Notes: generated by a model from the sequence alone, not told the origin. DNA of 64,000 nt from Blautia sp. (GCA_017475035.1 JAFVGK010000031.1:1-64000), one strand, 5' to 3'. Counted from the first letter of the stretch, positions 8,268 to 16,160 are shown. Numbers and translations are program-made.

Positions 8268-11033
8268 ATGCCTGAGAGATCAGGATATTTGAAACACTGG
8301 CATGTCGGTTACCTGGAGCACTACGGAACGCCGAGGCATTCGGGAAGGTATCCCTGGGGATCCGGAAAGAATCCGAGGCAGAGTCTGAACCGCCACTTCA
8401 TCGCCCGTGACCGTGAGCTGAAGGCGCAGGGCCTGACTGAGAAGCAGCGTGCCAAGGCCTGGGACATGACGGTCGTTGAATATCGTGCAAGATATTCTGC
8501 GGCATCCAACGCGGCCAAGAAGGAAGACATCGCCAAAGTCAAGAAGATGCACGATCACGGCGACAGCAACATGGCAATCAGCCGGGCAACCGGGATTCCC
8601 GAGTCGACGATCCGAAACTATCTGAGACCGGAGTTCGAGGCCAGACGTGATACAGCAACGAAGATCGCTGAGGAGCTGAAGCTGCAGATCGAGGAGCGGC
8701 CCTATCTCGATGTCGGTAAGGGCGTGGAGACGCAGCTCGGCGTCAGCAGGGAGCAGCTGAAGACTGCGATCGAGATTCTGAAGCAGGAAGGATATTCTGA
8801 GCACCGCATCGGGATCCGACAGACGACCGATCCGTCGAAGCAGCTGAACGTGAAGGTCCTCACCAAGGGTGATGTCAGCTACAGCGATGTGCTGGCGAAC
8901 AAGGAAAAGATATCCTCGCCGCATGGCGTCAAGTTTGAGGACTATGCCGATACGGTCAAGCATATGGAGCCGCCGAAGAGCATCAGCTCCGACCGTGTAC
9001 AGATCAGGTATGCCGATGATGTCGGTCCGGATGGAGCCACAGGCCTTGACAAGGACGGTGTTATTGAAATTCGCGAAGGCGTTCCGGATCTGGATATCGG
9101 CGGGAACCGCTATGCACAGGTTCGCATTGCTGTCGACGAGACACATTACCTCAAGGGTATGGCGATGTACAGTAACAACCTTCCGGATGGCATTGATATT
9201 GTCTTCAACACCAACAAGAGCAGCGACACCCCGATGATCAACCGCGAGGACAAAGACCATTCGGTCCTGAAGCCGATGAAGAAGGACAAGGATGGGAATA
9301 TTGATATTGAGAACCCCTTTGGTGCCACCGTGAAGGACCAGAGGGGTGCTCTTAATATTGTCAATGAAGAGGAAGACTGGCAGAAGTGGTCCAAGACGCT
9401 TTCGGCGCAGTTTCTCTCCAAGCAGTATCCGACGCTCGCGAAGAAGCAGCTTGACAAGACGCATCTTGAGCGGGTTGAGGAGTTTAAGGATATTTGTGAG
9501 CTGACGAATCCGGTTGTGAAGCGGAAACTGCTGGAGGACTTTGCGGAGAGTTGTGACTCGGCGTCCGTGCATCTGAAGGCGACTTCGTTCCCGCGTCAGG
9601 CGGCTCATGTGATATTGCCGATCAGCAGTCTGAAGGACAATGAGATCTATGCTCCAAACTATGACAACGGTGAGGAGGTCGTGCTTATTAGATATCCTCA
9701 CGCCGGTGTGTTTGAAATTCCGAGACTGATCGTGAACAACAACAATCCGGAAGGCAAGGCTCTGCTCAAGCAGGCGAAGACTGCGGTCGGGATCAATGCT
9801 CATGTGGCGGCTCAGCTTTCCGGTGCGGATTTTGACGGCGATACAGTTACGGTTATTCCGACCAGAGGCCTGAAGATTCGAACCGACAAGCCCTGGAAGA
9901 AGCTTCAGGATTTTAACCCAAAGACGGAGTATCCGCCCTATGAGGGAATGCCGCGTGTTGGCCCTGATACGGGCTTCCACAAGCAGACCGAGATGGGTAA
10001 GGTCTCCAATCTGATTACCGATATGACCGTGAAGGGTGCGACGCCGGAAGAGATCACGAGAGCGGTTCGGCATTCGATGGTTGTCATCGACGCCGAGAAG
10101 CACAATCTCGACTGGCGAAAGTCCGAAGTCGACAACGGTATTGCCGAGCTGAAGAAGAAGTACCAGGGTAAGGCGACCGGTGGTTCGGCCACATTGATAT
10201 CTCGCGCCAAAAGCGAAGCGCATCCTTACGAGTATCGTGAGAAGCGCGTCAACGAGATGACCGATGAGGAGAAGAAGCGTCATGCAAACGGCGAATTGAT
10301 ATTCGTCGAAACGGAGCGTCTGATGCGCGACAAGAACGGCAATTATACCAAACGCGCAACGATTAACTCCACCAAGATGGCTGAAGTATTCCGGGAAGGG
10401 AAAGATGCAACCGCGCTCTCCTCCGGGACGATCATTGAGGATATCTATGCCGATTATGCCAACAAGACGAAGGCTTTGGCGAACGCTGCAAGGAAGGAAT
10501 TATATTCTACCGGCAGGCTTGTGCTTTCGCCTTCTGCCAAGAAGACGTATGAGGTGGAACGGGCGTCATTGATATCCAAACTGAATATGGCCAAGAAGAA
10601 TGCACCGCTGGAGCGCCAGGCGCAATTGATATCCGGCGTGAAGGCCAGAACCCGCATTGAGGCCAATGGAATTGAGGACAAAGACGAGATCAAGAAGATT
10701 CGTCAGCAGGAGCTTAAGCGTGCCCGTGAGAACGTCGGCACCCGGTCCAGGAATCCTAAGGCCAAGAACTCGCTGTCCATTAAGGTCACCGACCGTGAAT
10801 GGGAAGCAATTCAGGCTGGCGCGATCTCGCATTCCCAGCTTGAGGAGATTCTGAAGTATTGCGACATGGATGAGATTCGGCAGAGAGCCACACCGAGAAA
10901 GAGCACGAGAGGAATGACTTCTGCTGTTCGTTCCAGAGCGAGAAGCCTTCTGAACCGTGGATATTCTCAGGCTGAGGTTGCAAGTGAGCTCGGCATCTCC
11001 GTGTCGACACTGGTACGTGAATTGGATCTGTGA
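8268..11033 (+). CDS. Two-barrel (YonO-like) single-chain DNA-dependent RNA polymerase
   Basis: 921 residues. The decisive feature is AAQLSGADFDGDTVTVIP, with D521-F-D523-G-D525. This is the metal-binding DxDGD loop of double-psi-beta-barrel RNA polymerases such as SPbeta YonO, crAss-like phage polymerases and eukaryotic RdRps. The preceding ~150 residues fit the second barrel and the following helical region a bridge/trigger-like segment. Two HTH-like segments are visible: near residues 95-125 (NMAISRATGIPESTIRNYL) and at the C-terminus (YSQAEVASELGISVSTLVREL). These could give promoter recognition without a sigma factor. The N-terminus carries HYGTPRHSGRYPWGSG, which resembles the HYG..GMKWG tag of five head-region proteins. 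The start ATG follows AGAGGAG closely after the nuclease gene. Confidence 0.8.
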   Translation: MPERSGYLKHWHVGYLEHYGTPRHSGRYPWGSGKNPRQSLNRHFIARDRELKAQGLTEKQRAKAWDMTVVEYRARYSAASNAAKKEDIAKVKKMHDHGDSNMAISRATGIPESTIRNYLRPEFEARRDTATKIAEELKLQIEERPYLDVGKGVETQLGVSREQLKTAIEILKQEGYSEHRIGIRQTTDPSKQLNVKVLTKGDVSYSDVLANKEKISSPHGVKFEDYADTVKHMEPPKSISSDRVQIRYADDVGPDGATGLDKDGVIEIREGVPDLDIGGNRYAQVRIAVDETHYLKGMAMYSNNLPDGIDIVFNTNKSSDTPMINREDKDHSVLKPMKKDKDGNIDIENPFGATVKDQRGALNIVNEEEDWQKWSKTLSAQFLSKQYPTLAKKQLDKTHLERVEEFKDICELTNPVVKRKLLEDFAESCDSASVHLKATSFPRQAAHVILPISSLKDNEIYAPNYDNGEEVVLIRYPHAGVFEIPRLIVNNNNPEGKALLKQAKTAVGINAHVAAQLSGADFDGDTVTVIPTRGLKIRTDKPWKKLQDFNPKTEYPPYEGMPRVGPDTGFHKQTEMGKVSNLITDMTVKGATPEEITRAVRHSMVVIDAEKHNLDWRKSEVDNGIAELKKKYQGKATGGSATLISRAKSEAHPYEYREKRVNEMTDEEKKRHANGELIFVETERLMRDKNGNYTKRATINSTKMAEVFREGKDATALSSGTIIEDIYADYANKTKALANAARKELYSTGRLVLSPSAKKTYEVERASLISKLNMAKKNAPLERQAQLISGVKARTRIEANGIEDKDEIKKIRQQELKRARENVGTRSRNPKAKNSLSIKVTDREWEAIQAGAISHSQLEEILKYCDMDEIRQRATPRKSTRGMTSAVRSRARSLLNRGYSQAEVASELGISVSTLVRELDL

Positions 11034-11049
11034 AAGGAGCTGATTATGT

Positions 11050-11289
11050 ATGAAAGTAGCGTTCCTTACGACTATTGATAATCCGTACGATCCGCATGAT
11101 CAGTTCGATCAGTGGCTCGCGTACGATACTGTGAATGGGTACAATACCTGTGGATATTTGGCAAACATTGCAAATACATCGCCTGATGCATCTCAGGCCG
11201 ATAACCAGTTTGCCGTCGAGGCTGCAATTGATGAGATTGTGGCTTTGAATCTGCCAGGTAATCTGAAGAAGGTTGTCAAGGAAATTTGA
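11050..11289 (+). CDS. Small conserved phage protein downstream of the RNA polymerase
   Basis: 79 residues with the NPYDPHDQFDQWLAYD...YNTCGYLANI pattern that I recall as a regular companion of this polymerase type. AAAGGAG lies 9 bases upstream. It may be a polymerase partner, but no domain is recognisable. It is the last gene before the 1.3-kb noncoding region. Confidence 0.7.
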   Translation: MKVAFLTTIDNPYDPHDQFDQWLAYDTVNGYNTCGYLANIANTSPDASQADNQFAVEAAIDEIVALNLPGNLKKVVKEI

Positions 11290-11340
11290 TTATTGATTTT
11301 CTGGGCTTTCGTTTTTCATTCATTCCTCCGAAGGGCTATG

Positions 11341-11370
11341 AGACAGCTGATGAACATAAGTCAGCTGTCT
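11341..11370 (+). other. Perfect 10-bp hairpin
   Basis: AGACAGCTGA pairs exactly with TCAGCTGTCT around a 10-base loop. No T-run follows, so it is more likely an RNA-stability or protein-binding element than an intrinsic terminator. Confidence 0.6.
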
Positions 11371-12313
11371 TATAGTCTGACTAAGAGACGATGGATATTT
11401 GTTGTGCTGCCTATAGAACTTATGACACCCAAAAGAAGAACGATTTGAGCGAAAAGTATGGATATTTATACCCCTATCTCCATTTAGCCCCTGTGTTATC
11501 GAGGGCTGAATCTTTTAGGACTAAGGTGCATTAACCAAAACTATTGATTTTTGCGTTTTCTTTAATTTTTTCATTTTCAGTGCTTATTTCAGAGCTCTAA
11601 ACATGAATATCAAGCTTTAAAAATGGTCTTTTTGGACTCTGTAAGAACAATCGCCTTATTGATATTGCATGTCATTAAATACCACCTAAAAATAGCATCA
11701 AATATCATTTACAAGCCGAATTCTATTGATATTGCATTAGTACCGTTGCTTTAATGGTAATTGACTATAGCACATATACGTGCAAGCGAACTATTGATAT
11801 TGTAGAATCAGCTCTATAATGCCTTTCTTGGCTATTTGCAGGCCTTCTGTGAGATGTCGTGACTATAGTTATGGATATTTACAAAGTGCTTTGAGTGAGC
11901 TTACATGCACTATAGAACACCTATAGGAGCAGCCTAACTATTGATTTTTACAGAAACATACTATGTAACACTTAAAGTATTAGTATTAACAGTTATGGTT
12001 TAGGTTACTTCATGCCAAACTATTGATTTTTGTGAACAACTCTTTGTAATACAGCATACTTTACAACAAGTTTGAGTACTATTAATAATGCTTTTAAGCA
12101 TTAGAAAGTTTATTGATTTTTAAGAACGTTTGTTTAAGTAATAAAACTAAATAAGTTTATGTGGTTCTACAACAACTTAACAAAACTATTGATTTTTGAA
12201 ACTCAAATGAATGCTATTTAACAACTTTTGTTTTAGTTTCATAACTTTTTAATAAAAATTTTAATAAAAATAAATAAAAAATTTAATTACAAAACTATTG
12301 ATTTTTGAAACTG

Positions 12314-12355
12314 AACACCCACGGGGGTGTTTCCAAAAACAGGCCCCCGGGCCTG
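12314..12355 (+). other. Two adjacent G+C-rich hairpins
   Basis: AACACCC/GGGTGTT (12314-12331) and a CAGGCC/GGCCTG hairpin (12340-12355) sit directly after the last AACTATTGATTTTTG copy. They end the A+T-rich part of the noncoding region and could act as a terminator or boundary. Confidence 0.5.
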
Positions 12356-12423
12356 CATCGAGTGCGCCTTTTAAAATTCTCCGGAGGTGATATTTTCAAG
12401 ACCTCTATGAAACTCTCGGTGAT

Positions 12424-12587
12424 ATTTTTAAGCATTTTTTACAGGAGCGCGGGTTTTTCTTGCACTTTTTAGTGTTGCCCTCCAGTCATTGCTGAGCTCT
12501 CCTTTCACTGTTCATGATCGGCCTCCTTTCAACCTACCGTCCACTTACTATTACCCACCCGCGCTTCTGTAAAAGGTGCTTAAAAGT
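12424..12587. other. Long inverted repeat enclosing two anti-Shine-Dalgarno sequences
   Basis: Arms 12424-12454 and 12557-12587 pair over 31 positions as RNA, with about four G-U and no mismatch, enclosing ~102 bases. The loop holds CTCCTTTC (12499-12506) and CCTCCTTTC (12522-12530), like the 3' end of 16S rRNA. Read on the minus strand these are strong ribosome binding sites in front of two micro-ORFs (9 and 6 codons; ATGs at 12515 and 12489). Confidence 0.65.
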
Positions 12588-12623
12588 CTATACAAACTTC
12601 GACCAAGAAGAGGTGAACTATGA

Positions 12624-12986
12624 ATGAGTCGAACAAAAGCTATACAAAACTCCACAAAAGAGCCTAAGAACCGGCCGGCAAGAACGGCTGAGGCTCGTGA
12701 AAACCAATTAATAGCTCTCGCATATGACCTAGCTGAAGAACGGCTTAGAAATGGGACAGCCTCTTCGGCTGAGATCGTCCAATGGATGAAACGTGGATCT
12801 CAGAAAGAACGCCAGGAACTTGAGCTCACTAAGAAAAAGATGGAGCTCATGCAGGCAAAAGTAGAAGCCCTTCAATCTGCAAAGCATGTTGAAGAGCTCT
12901 ATGGCGAAGCGATAGTGGCTTTCCGTCGCTACAATGGAGTGTTTGATGAAGGTGAGGATGTTGACGATGGAACTGACGAATTCTGA
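12624..12986 (+). CDS. Small phage protein; candidate small terminase or terminase-adjacent protein
   Basis: 120 residues. AEARENQLIALAYDLAEERLRNGTASSAEIVQWMKRGSQKERQELELTKKK has an HTH-sized helical front and a coiled-coil rear, then an acidic tail. I recall such proteins next to HNH endonuclease and packaging genes, where a small-terminase role has been proposed. AGAGGTGA lies 7 bases before the ATG. A short alternative frame from ATG 12620 runs only 15 codons. Confidence 0.6.
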   Translation: MSRTKAIQNSTKEPKNRPARTAEARENQLIALAYDLAEERLRNGTASSAEIVQWMKRGSQKERQELELTKKKMELMQAKVEALQSAKHVEELYGEAIVAFRRYNGVFDEGEDVDDGTDEF

Positions 12987-13004
12987 TTCTTTGGTGATCT
13001 GCCT

Positions 13005-13418
13005 ATGAGAACTTACTCCGAACTGATTCAGATCCCGAGCTTTATTGAACGCTATCGATATTTGAGGATGAGCGGGACGATTGGGGAAGCGACGTTCGGG
13101 TTTGACCGATGGCTGAACCAGACATTTTATCGATCTCCTGAATGGAAAAAGATCCGCAGGGAAGTGTTACTAAGAGACAATGCCTGTGACCTTGCGCATC
13201 CGGACTATCCGGCGTCAGGAAGGCTGATTATTCATCATATGAATCCGATCACCGAGAAGGACATTGTTGAGAGATCAGAGACTCTGCTGGATCCTGAGTA
13301 TCTGATTACGACAACTCATGATACTCATAACGCGATTCACTATGGTGATGAGTCTCTGTTGGTGTCAGACATTCCGATTGAACGGTATCCGAATGATCTG
13401 TGTCCGTGGAGACTTTAA
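13005..13418 (+). CDS. HNH endonuclease
   Basis: 137 residues. WKKIRREVLLRDNACDLA...GRLIIHHMNPIT...LDPEYLITTTHDTHNAIHY matches the HNH fold, with the central HH and the late H...N...H. HNH genes beside terminase are typical of phages with cohesive-end packaging, where the nuclease assists terminase. The usual zinc-binding CxxC pairs are not evident. Its end overlaps the convergent minus-strand gene by four bases. Confidence 0.8.
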   Translation: MRTYSELIQIPSFIERYRYLRMSGTIGEATFGFDRWLNQTFYRSPEWKKIRREVLLRDNACDLAHPDYPASGRLIIHHMNPITEKDIVERSETLLDPEYLITTTHDTHNAIHYGDESLLVSDIPIERYPNDLCPWRL

Positions 13419-14017
13419 TCGGTTGAACTTCTCAGCATGTTTATCGTGTTTATCAAATCTGTTCTGGTTGCTTCCCACTGGCGGTACTCGGCACTGTTTT
13501 CACTGAGAGTATACCTCAGACCGGTGGTTTTAATCAGCGCCGAATCGTAGTCTTTAATCTCGAGATCTTTCTGAATTTCATTGAATAGATTATTGAGCCT
13601 GTCGAGCTCTACTGCTTTTGCTTCGGCTTCTTGCTTAGTATAAGCTGAGTGCCGAATACTGTAGCCAAGGTCGTCAATGATTCCAGAAGTTACAATCAGG
13701 AACAGCGCGGCTATTATACCAAATATTATCAGAGCGATTTTCCAGGTCTTGCTGCCATGTTTCTTTGATTCTTTTCTTTCCTCAGAACGGATTTTTTCGA
13801 TTGTTGTGCGCTCGGAAGCTGCGATTGACGCCTGCTCTAGTTTTGAGTCGAAGGCTTTGTCTATGACTTTTGCAGCAATTTTACTGCGAACAACCGAAGG
13901 GTTTTGTCCGTCGAGTACGATTTTTGTTCCGCAATACTTGCAGAAGAAGGTGTCGACTCCGTTCTCTACTTCAAGATCGGCGGAACAGTTTGGACATTTC
14001 AATTGAAACATGTTCAT
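13415..14017 (-). CDS. Zinc-ribbon membrane protein
   Basis: 200 residues. An N-terminal zinc ribbon CPNC...CKYC (residues ~8-35) is followed by a basic linker, one membrane segment (IALIIFGIIAALFLIVTSGII) and a coiled-coil domain, probably outside the membrane. First of three minus-strand genes in an otherwise plus-strand phage, so probably an accessory gene expressed in the lysogen. Cell-surface change or superinfection exclusion is a guess from topology. Confidence 0.7.
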   Translation of the reverse strand: MNMFQLKCPNCSADLEVENGVDTFFCKYCGTKIVLDGQNPSVVRSKIAAKVIDKAFDSKLEQASIAASERTTIEKIRSEERKESKKHGSKTWKIALIIFGIIAALFLIVTSGIIDDLGYSIRHSAYTKQEAEAKAVELDRLNNLFNEIQKDLEIKDYDSALIKTTGLRYTLSENSAEYRQWEATRTDLINTINMLRSSTD

Positions 14018-14049
14018 GATTAGGATTCCTTTCTAAAATTCAAAATGGT

Positions 14050-14316
14050 TTACACGATCACTTTTACTACCACGAAGACCAAACCAACGATTATCATCAC
14101 GATCAACGCTGATAGGATGAGGAATAATTGTACCGGCTTTGAGATCCTGAATCCTTTGAAGAATTTCATGATCAGATAAATCGTGCTAATTGCCGCAAGA
14201 ATTCCCAGTACAATGATCACGGTATCGGATGCTTTGAAAATTAGACTGAACACAAAACAAATACATATCATAACGGCTATCGCGGACGTGTTTGACATTT
14301 CTTCAGAGAATTTCAT
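14050..14316 (-). CDS. Small membrane protein
   Basis: 88 residues with about three hydrophobic segments (AVMICICFVFSLIF, VIIVLGILAAISTIYLI, LFLILSALIVMIIVGLVFVVV). GGAAAGGA lies before the ATG on the minus strand. It is the middle gene of the minus-strand accessory island. No family recognised. Confidence 0.65.
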   Translation of the reverse strand: MKFSEEMSNTSAIAVMICICFVFSLIFKASDTVIIVLGILAAISTIYLIMKFFKGFRISKPVQLFLILSALIVMIIVGLVFVVVKVIV

Positions 14317-14355
14317 GCTATCCTGTCCTTTCCGAAATTCAAAATGGATTTGTAA

Positions 14356-14640
14356 TTATAGGGTTAGTATAAAGTCAAAAACATACAGTACAGCAACAAT
14401 GAGCAGCAGGGCTATCAGTATGAAAACGGCGATTTTCAGCATTACGCTGAAGACCGGCCAGAAGTCGTGAATTAGGATACATATTTCTATGAGCGCTACG
14501 ATGCCGATGATAGCTGTTACAACATTAAAGCCGGTGAAGATCAGACACGGAAGAAAAGCGGCGACTGCCAGTCCGCCTATAATTTCACCTATGGTTTGAT
14601 GGTCTCCTTCCGAATAAGTTCGTTTACGACGATTCTTCAT
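14356..14640 (-). CDS. Small membrane protein
   Basis: 94 residues: a basic head (MKNRRKRTYSEG) then three or four hydrophobic stretches. It has a GAAAGGAG site and is the promoter-proximal gene of the minus-strand island. Similar design to its neighbour, so the two may act together. No family recognised. Confidence 0.65.
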   Translation of the reverse strand: MKNRRKRTYSEGDHQTIGEIIGGLAVAAFLPCLIFTGFNVVTAIIGIVALIEICILIHDFWPVFSVMLKIAVFILIALLLIVAVLYVFDFILTL

Positions 14641-14687
14641 GTCGGCTCTGAACTCCTTTCAGGAACAATATTACGGCTGCTACCGTT

Positions 14688-14716
14688 ACTATAGCATAAG
14701 AAAAAGCATTTGAAAA
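14688..14716 (-). promoter_or_regulatory. Sigma-A promoter with extended -10 for the minus-strand island
   Basis: On the minus strand: TTTTCA, 17 bases, then TGC-TATAGT. The -10 is extended by TG. It sits ~50 bases upstream of the ATG at 14640 and likely serves all three minus-strand genes. Confidence 0.6.
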
Positions 14717-14750
14717 TACACTTATCTTAGTTTTCGAGGAGATGGAAAAC

Positions 14751-15413
14751 ATGTACTACGTTAGAAGCGACGAACTTATGCATTACGGCGTTATGGGCAT
14801 GAAGTGGGGCGTGCGGCGGTATCAGAATGCGGATGGATCCTATACCGCGGCGGGGCGTGCCAGATATGGAATTTCCGAAGCCGGGCGAAAGGTGAAAGGC
14901 GCGGCAGGGAAAGCGGCCGGAAGCTACGTCAATGCCCGTGAGAAAGCTTATGAGCGCCGTGGAAAAGCGACCCTGGGACCGAAGAGCTGGAGGCCGATCT
15001 TCGGCAGTGATTACGGCCGGCCGACGGACCGTAAGCAGCGAAGCGAAAACCAGCTCCTGGACACCATGGGCGGGCGCAAGATCAACGCCAGCTATGAGAC
15101 ACGTAGAGAACGCGGAAAGAAACTGAAGGTCTATGGTCATCGAAGCAAGGTCGGCGCAGTCGGCAGACATATGGGCCGTGCAATGGGGGTGAATCTTATC
15201 AGCGGAGCCCTGGAGACAGGACTCAGCAGCATGATACCGAGCCCGAAAGGAAAGCAAGCGGTCCGTTCGCTGATGAAGGCTGGAAGGCTTGCCTTCACCG
15301 CAAGCTCCGTTATTAAGACCTATCAGGATATTTCGGACATCAAGACCTACGAGCAAAGCCGGCGCAAGACTACGAAACGTAAAACTTCAGGTACGAGCGC
15401 CGGAAGAACTTAA
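14751..15413 (+). CDS. GMKWG-tag phage protein 1
   Basis: 220 residues. The N-terminus carries DELMHYGVMGMKWGVRRYQ then DGSYTAAG, the tag also found on four later proteins. The rest is very basic (Arg/Lys), with a short hydrophobic stretch near LISGALETGLSSMI. The start at 14751 is favoured over 14742, because GAGGAGATGG is then well placed and the protein begins MYYVR like its relatives. The basic body suits DNA or membrane contact. Function unknown. Confidence 0.7.
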   Translation: MYYVRSDELMHYGVMGMKWGVRRYQNADGSYTAAGRARYGISEAGRKVKGAAGKAAGSYVNAREKAYERRGKATLGPKSWRPIFGSDYGRPTDRKQRSENQLLDTMGGRKINASYETRRERGKKLKVYGHRSKVGAVGRHMGRAMGVNLISGALETGLSSMIPSPKGKQAVRSLMKAGRLAFTASSVIKTYQDISDIKTYEQSRRKTTKRKTSGTSAGRT

Positions 15414-15421
15414 TTAGCAGC

Positions 15422-15553
15422 CTCGCGAAAAATACATACCTTATAATAGAGGGGATATGTCTTATTATCCCTTTCAGATCTTAGAATACCTATTTATTAA
15501 ACGGTTATGCAAGATCGCTAAAGAGCAGCTTACACGCTGCTCTTAGTTTTTTT
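15422..15553 (+). ncRNA. Promoter, 5' hairpin and terminator: ~100-nt RNA candidate
   Basis: CTCGCG (15422-15427), 14 bases, TATAAT (15442-15447) matches the recurrent phage promoter. A GGGATA/TATCCC hairpin (15452-15471) begins at the likely transcript start. About 70 bases later, AAGAGCAGC/GCTGCTCTT (15521-15544) plus a T-run forms a terminator. The unit would give a ~100-nt RNA without an evident gene, or act as an attenuated leader of the connector gene at 15583. Confidence 0.6.
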
Positions 15554-15582
15554 CTCAACAGGAAAGGATGTGAAAATTCAAA

Positions 15583-16119
15583 ATGGACCAGGATGATCAG
15601 GTAACGACCGGAACCGATCAGAAAGAAGGCCAGACAACAAGCGATGGAACGACTGACTCCACAGGAGACCCCGGTACGAGTCAGACGACCGACAGCGGGG
15701 CAAGCGACGTAACAGGAGATACCGGCGCGACAGAACCAATAAGCAATACCGATGCGGAGGATGATGGCGAGACGGAAGAATCCGGAGAATCGATCCTCAA
15801 CTCGATCAAGAAGCTCCTCGGCCCTGAGGAGGATTACACCCATTTCGACAAAGATATTATCCTGCACATCAACGCGGCGTTCTCGAGACTCTGCCAGCTG
15901 GGCGTGGGTCCGTCAACACCATTCAAGATCCGGAGCGCGGAGGAGGTCTGGACCGACTTTATTGAAGACGGCATGCTGGAAGATGTAAAGCAGTATGTCT
16001 ATCTGAAGGTCCGGGTGATATTTGACCCGCCGGGAAACAGCTCACTGCTGAACGCGATGGACGCCCAGATTAATCAGCTGGAATGGCTGATGAACTCTGT
16101 GGCGGAAGTCGGATACTAA
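15583..16119 (+). CDS. Head-tail connector-like protein (gp6-type)
   Basis: 178 residues. The first ~70 are Thr/Gly/Asp-rich and probably disordered; the rest (DYTHFDKDIILHINAAFSRLCQLGVG...YVYLKVRVIFDPP...INQLEWLM) is helical and resembles adaptor proteins of the head-tail interface. The ATG lies inside the repeated ATTCAAAATGG element, with GGAAAGGA 12 bases upstream. The connector is encoded far ahead of portal and capsid, between two tag proteins, an unusual order. Confidence 0.65.
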   Translation: MDQDDQVTTGTDQKEGQTTSDGTTDSTGDPGTSQTTDSGASDVTGDTGATEPISNTDAEDDGETEESGESILNSIKKLLGPEEDYTHFDKDIILHINAAFSRLCQLGVGPSTPFKIRSAEEVWTDFIEDGMLEDVKQYVYLKVRVIFDPPGNSSLLNAMDAQINQLEWLMNSVAEVGY

Positions 16120-16160
16120 GCTTTGCGTTTGGATCACGCAGGAAAAGAGAGGGAACCAAG

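Larger units (their letters stand above)
1190..11033 (+). repeat. Dense strand-specific GATATT / TTATATT words
   Basis: By eye, the polymerase gene alone (1134-5303) has 18 GATATT and 8 (T)TATATT on the plus strand and no AATATC (minus-strand GATATT). Chance predicts about one GATATT. Hits fall in all three codon phases: GAT ATT (Asp-Ile), AGA TAT TTG (Arg-Tyr-Leu) and CTG ATA TTT (Leu-Ile-Phe, using the otherwise rare ATA). The density continues through the SSB, helicase, nuclease and RNA polymerase genes, where the form shifts to ATTGATAT (10195, 10286, 10565, 10625). Function unknown. Confidence 0.8.
11290..12623 (+). other. Noncoding region with iterated ATTGAT elements; candidate origin or control region
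   Basis: No credible gene in 1.33 kb. About 15 related elements are spaced 31-118 bases apart (mostly 65-95): GGATATT at 11393, 11460, 11873; TATTGATATTG at 11657, 11724, 11792; AACTATTGATTTTT at 11539, 11936, 12018, 12184, 12293; TATTGATTTTT at 12111; GTGATATTTT at 12387, 12419; and a weaker copy at 11291. An extremely A+T-rich stretch covers ~12240-12295. Iterons plus an A+T-rich segment beside the replication genes suggest a replication origin; phage polymerase control sites are the alternative. Confidence 0.6.

Noticed and set aside
8280-10283. A 667-codon open frame on the minus strand opposite the RNA polymerase gene
   Set aside because: It is a shadow frame: the opposite strand has a motif-bearing polymerase with a good ribosome site; the minus frame has low-complexity Arg/Leu-rich sequence and no start context.
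1190-11033. GATATT excess as mere avoidance of GATATC (a restriction site)
   Set aside because: Avoidance would lower GATATC but not raise GATATT and TTATATT about twenty-fold in all codon phases; GATATC also occurs in the RNA polymerase gene (for example near 9094 and 10196).
11539-12307. Repeats at regular spacing could look like a CRISPR array
   Set aside because: Repeat units are only 11-15 bases, not identical, spaced 64-118 bases apart, and there are no cas genes.
12620-12667. 15-codon ORF from ATG 12620
   Set aside because: It overlaps the better-placed start of the small-terminase-like gene and has no distinguishing features.
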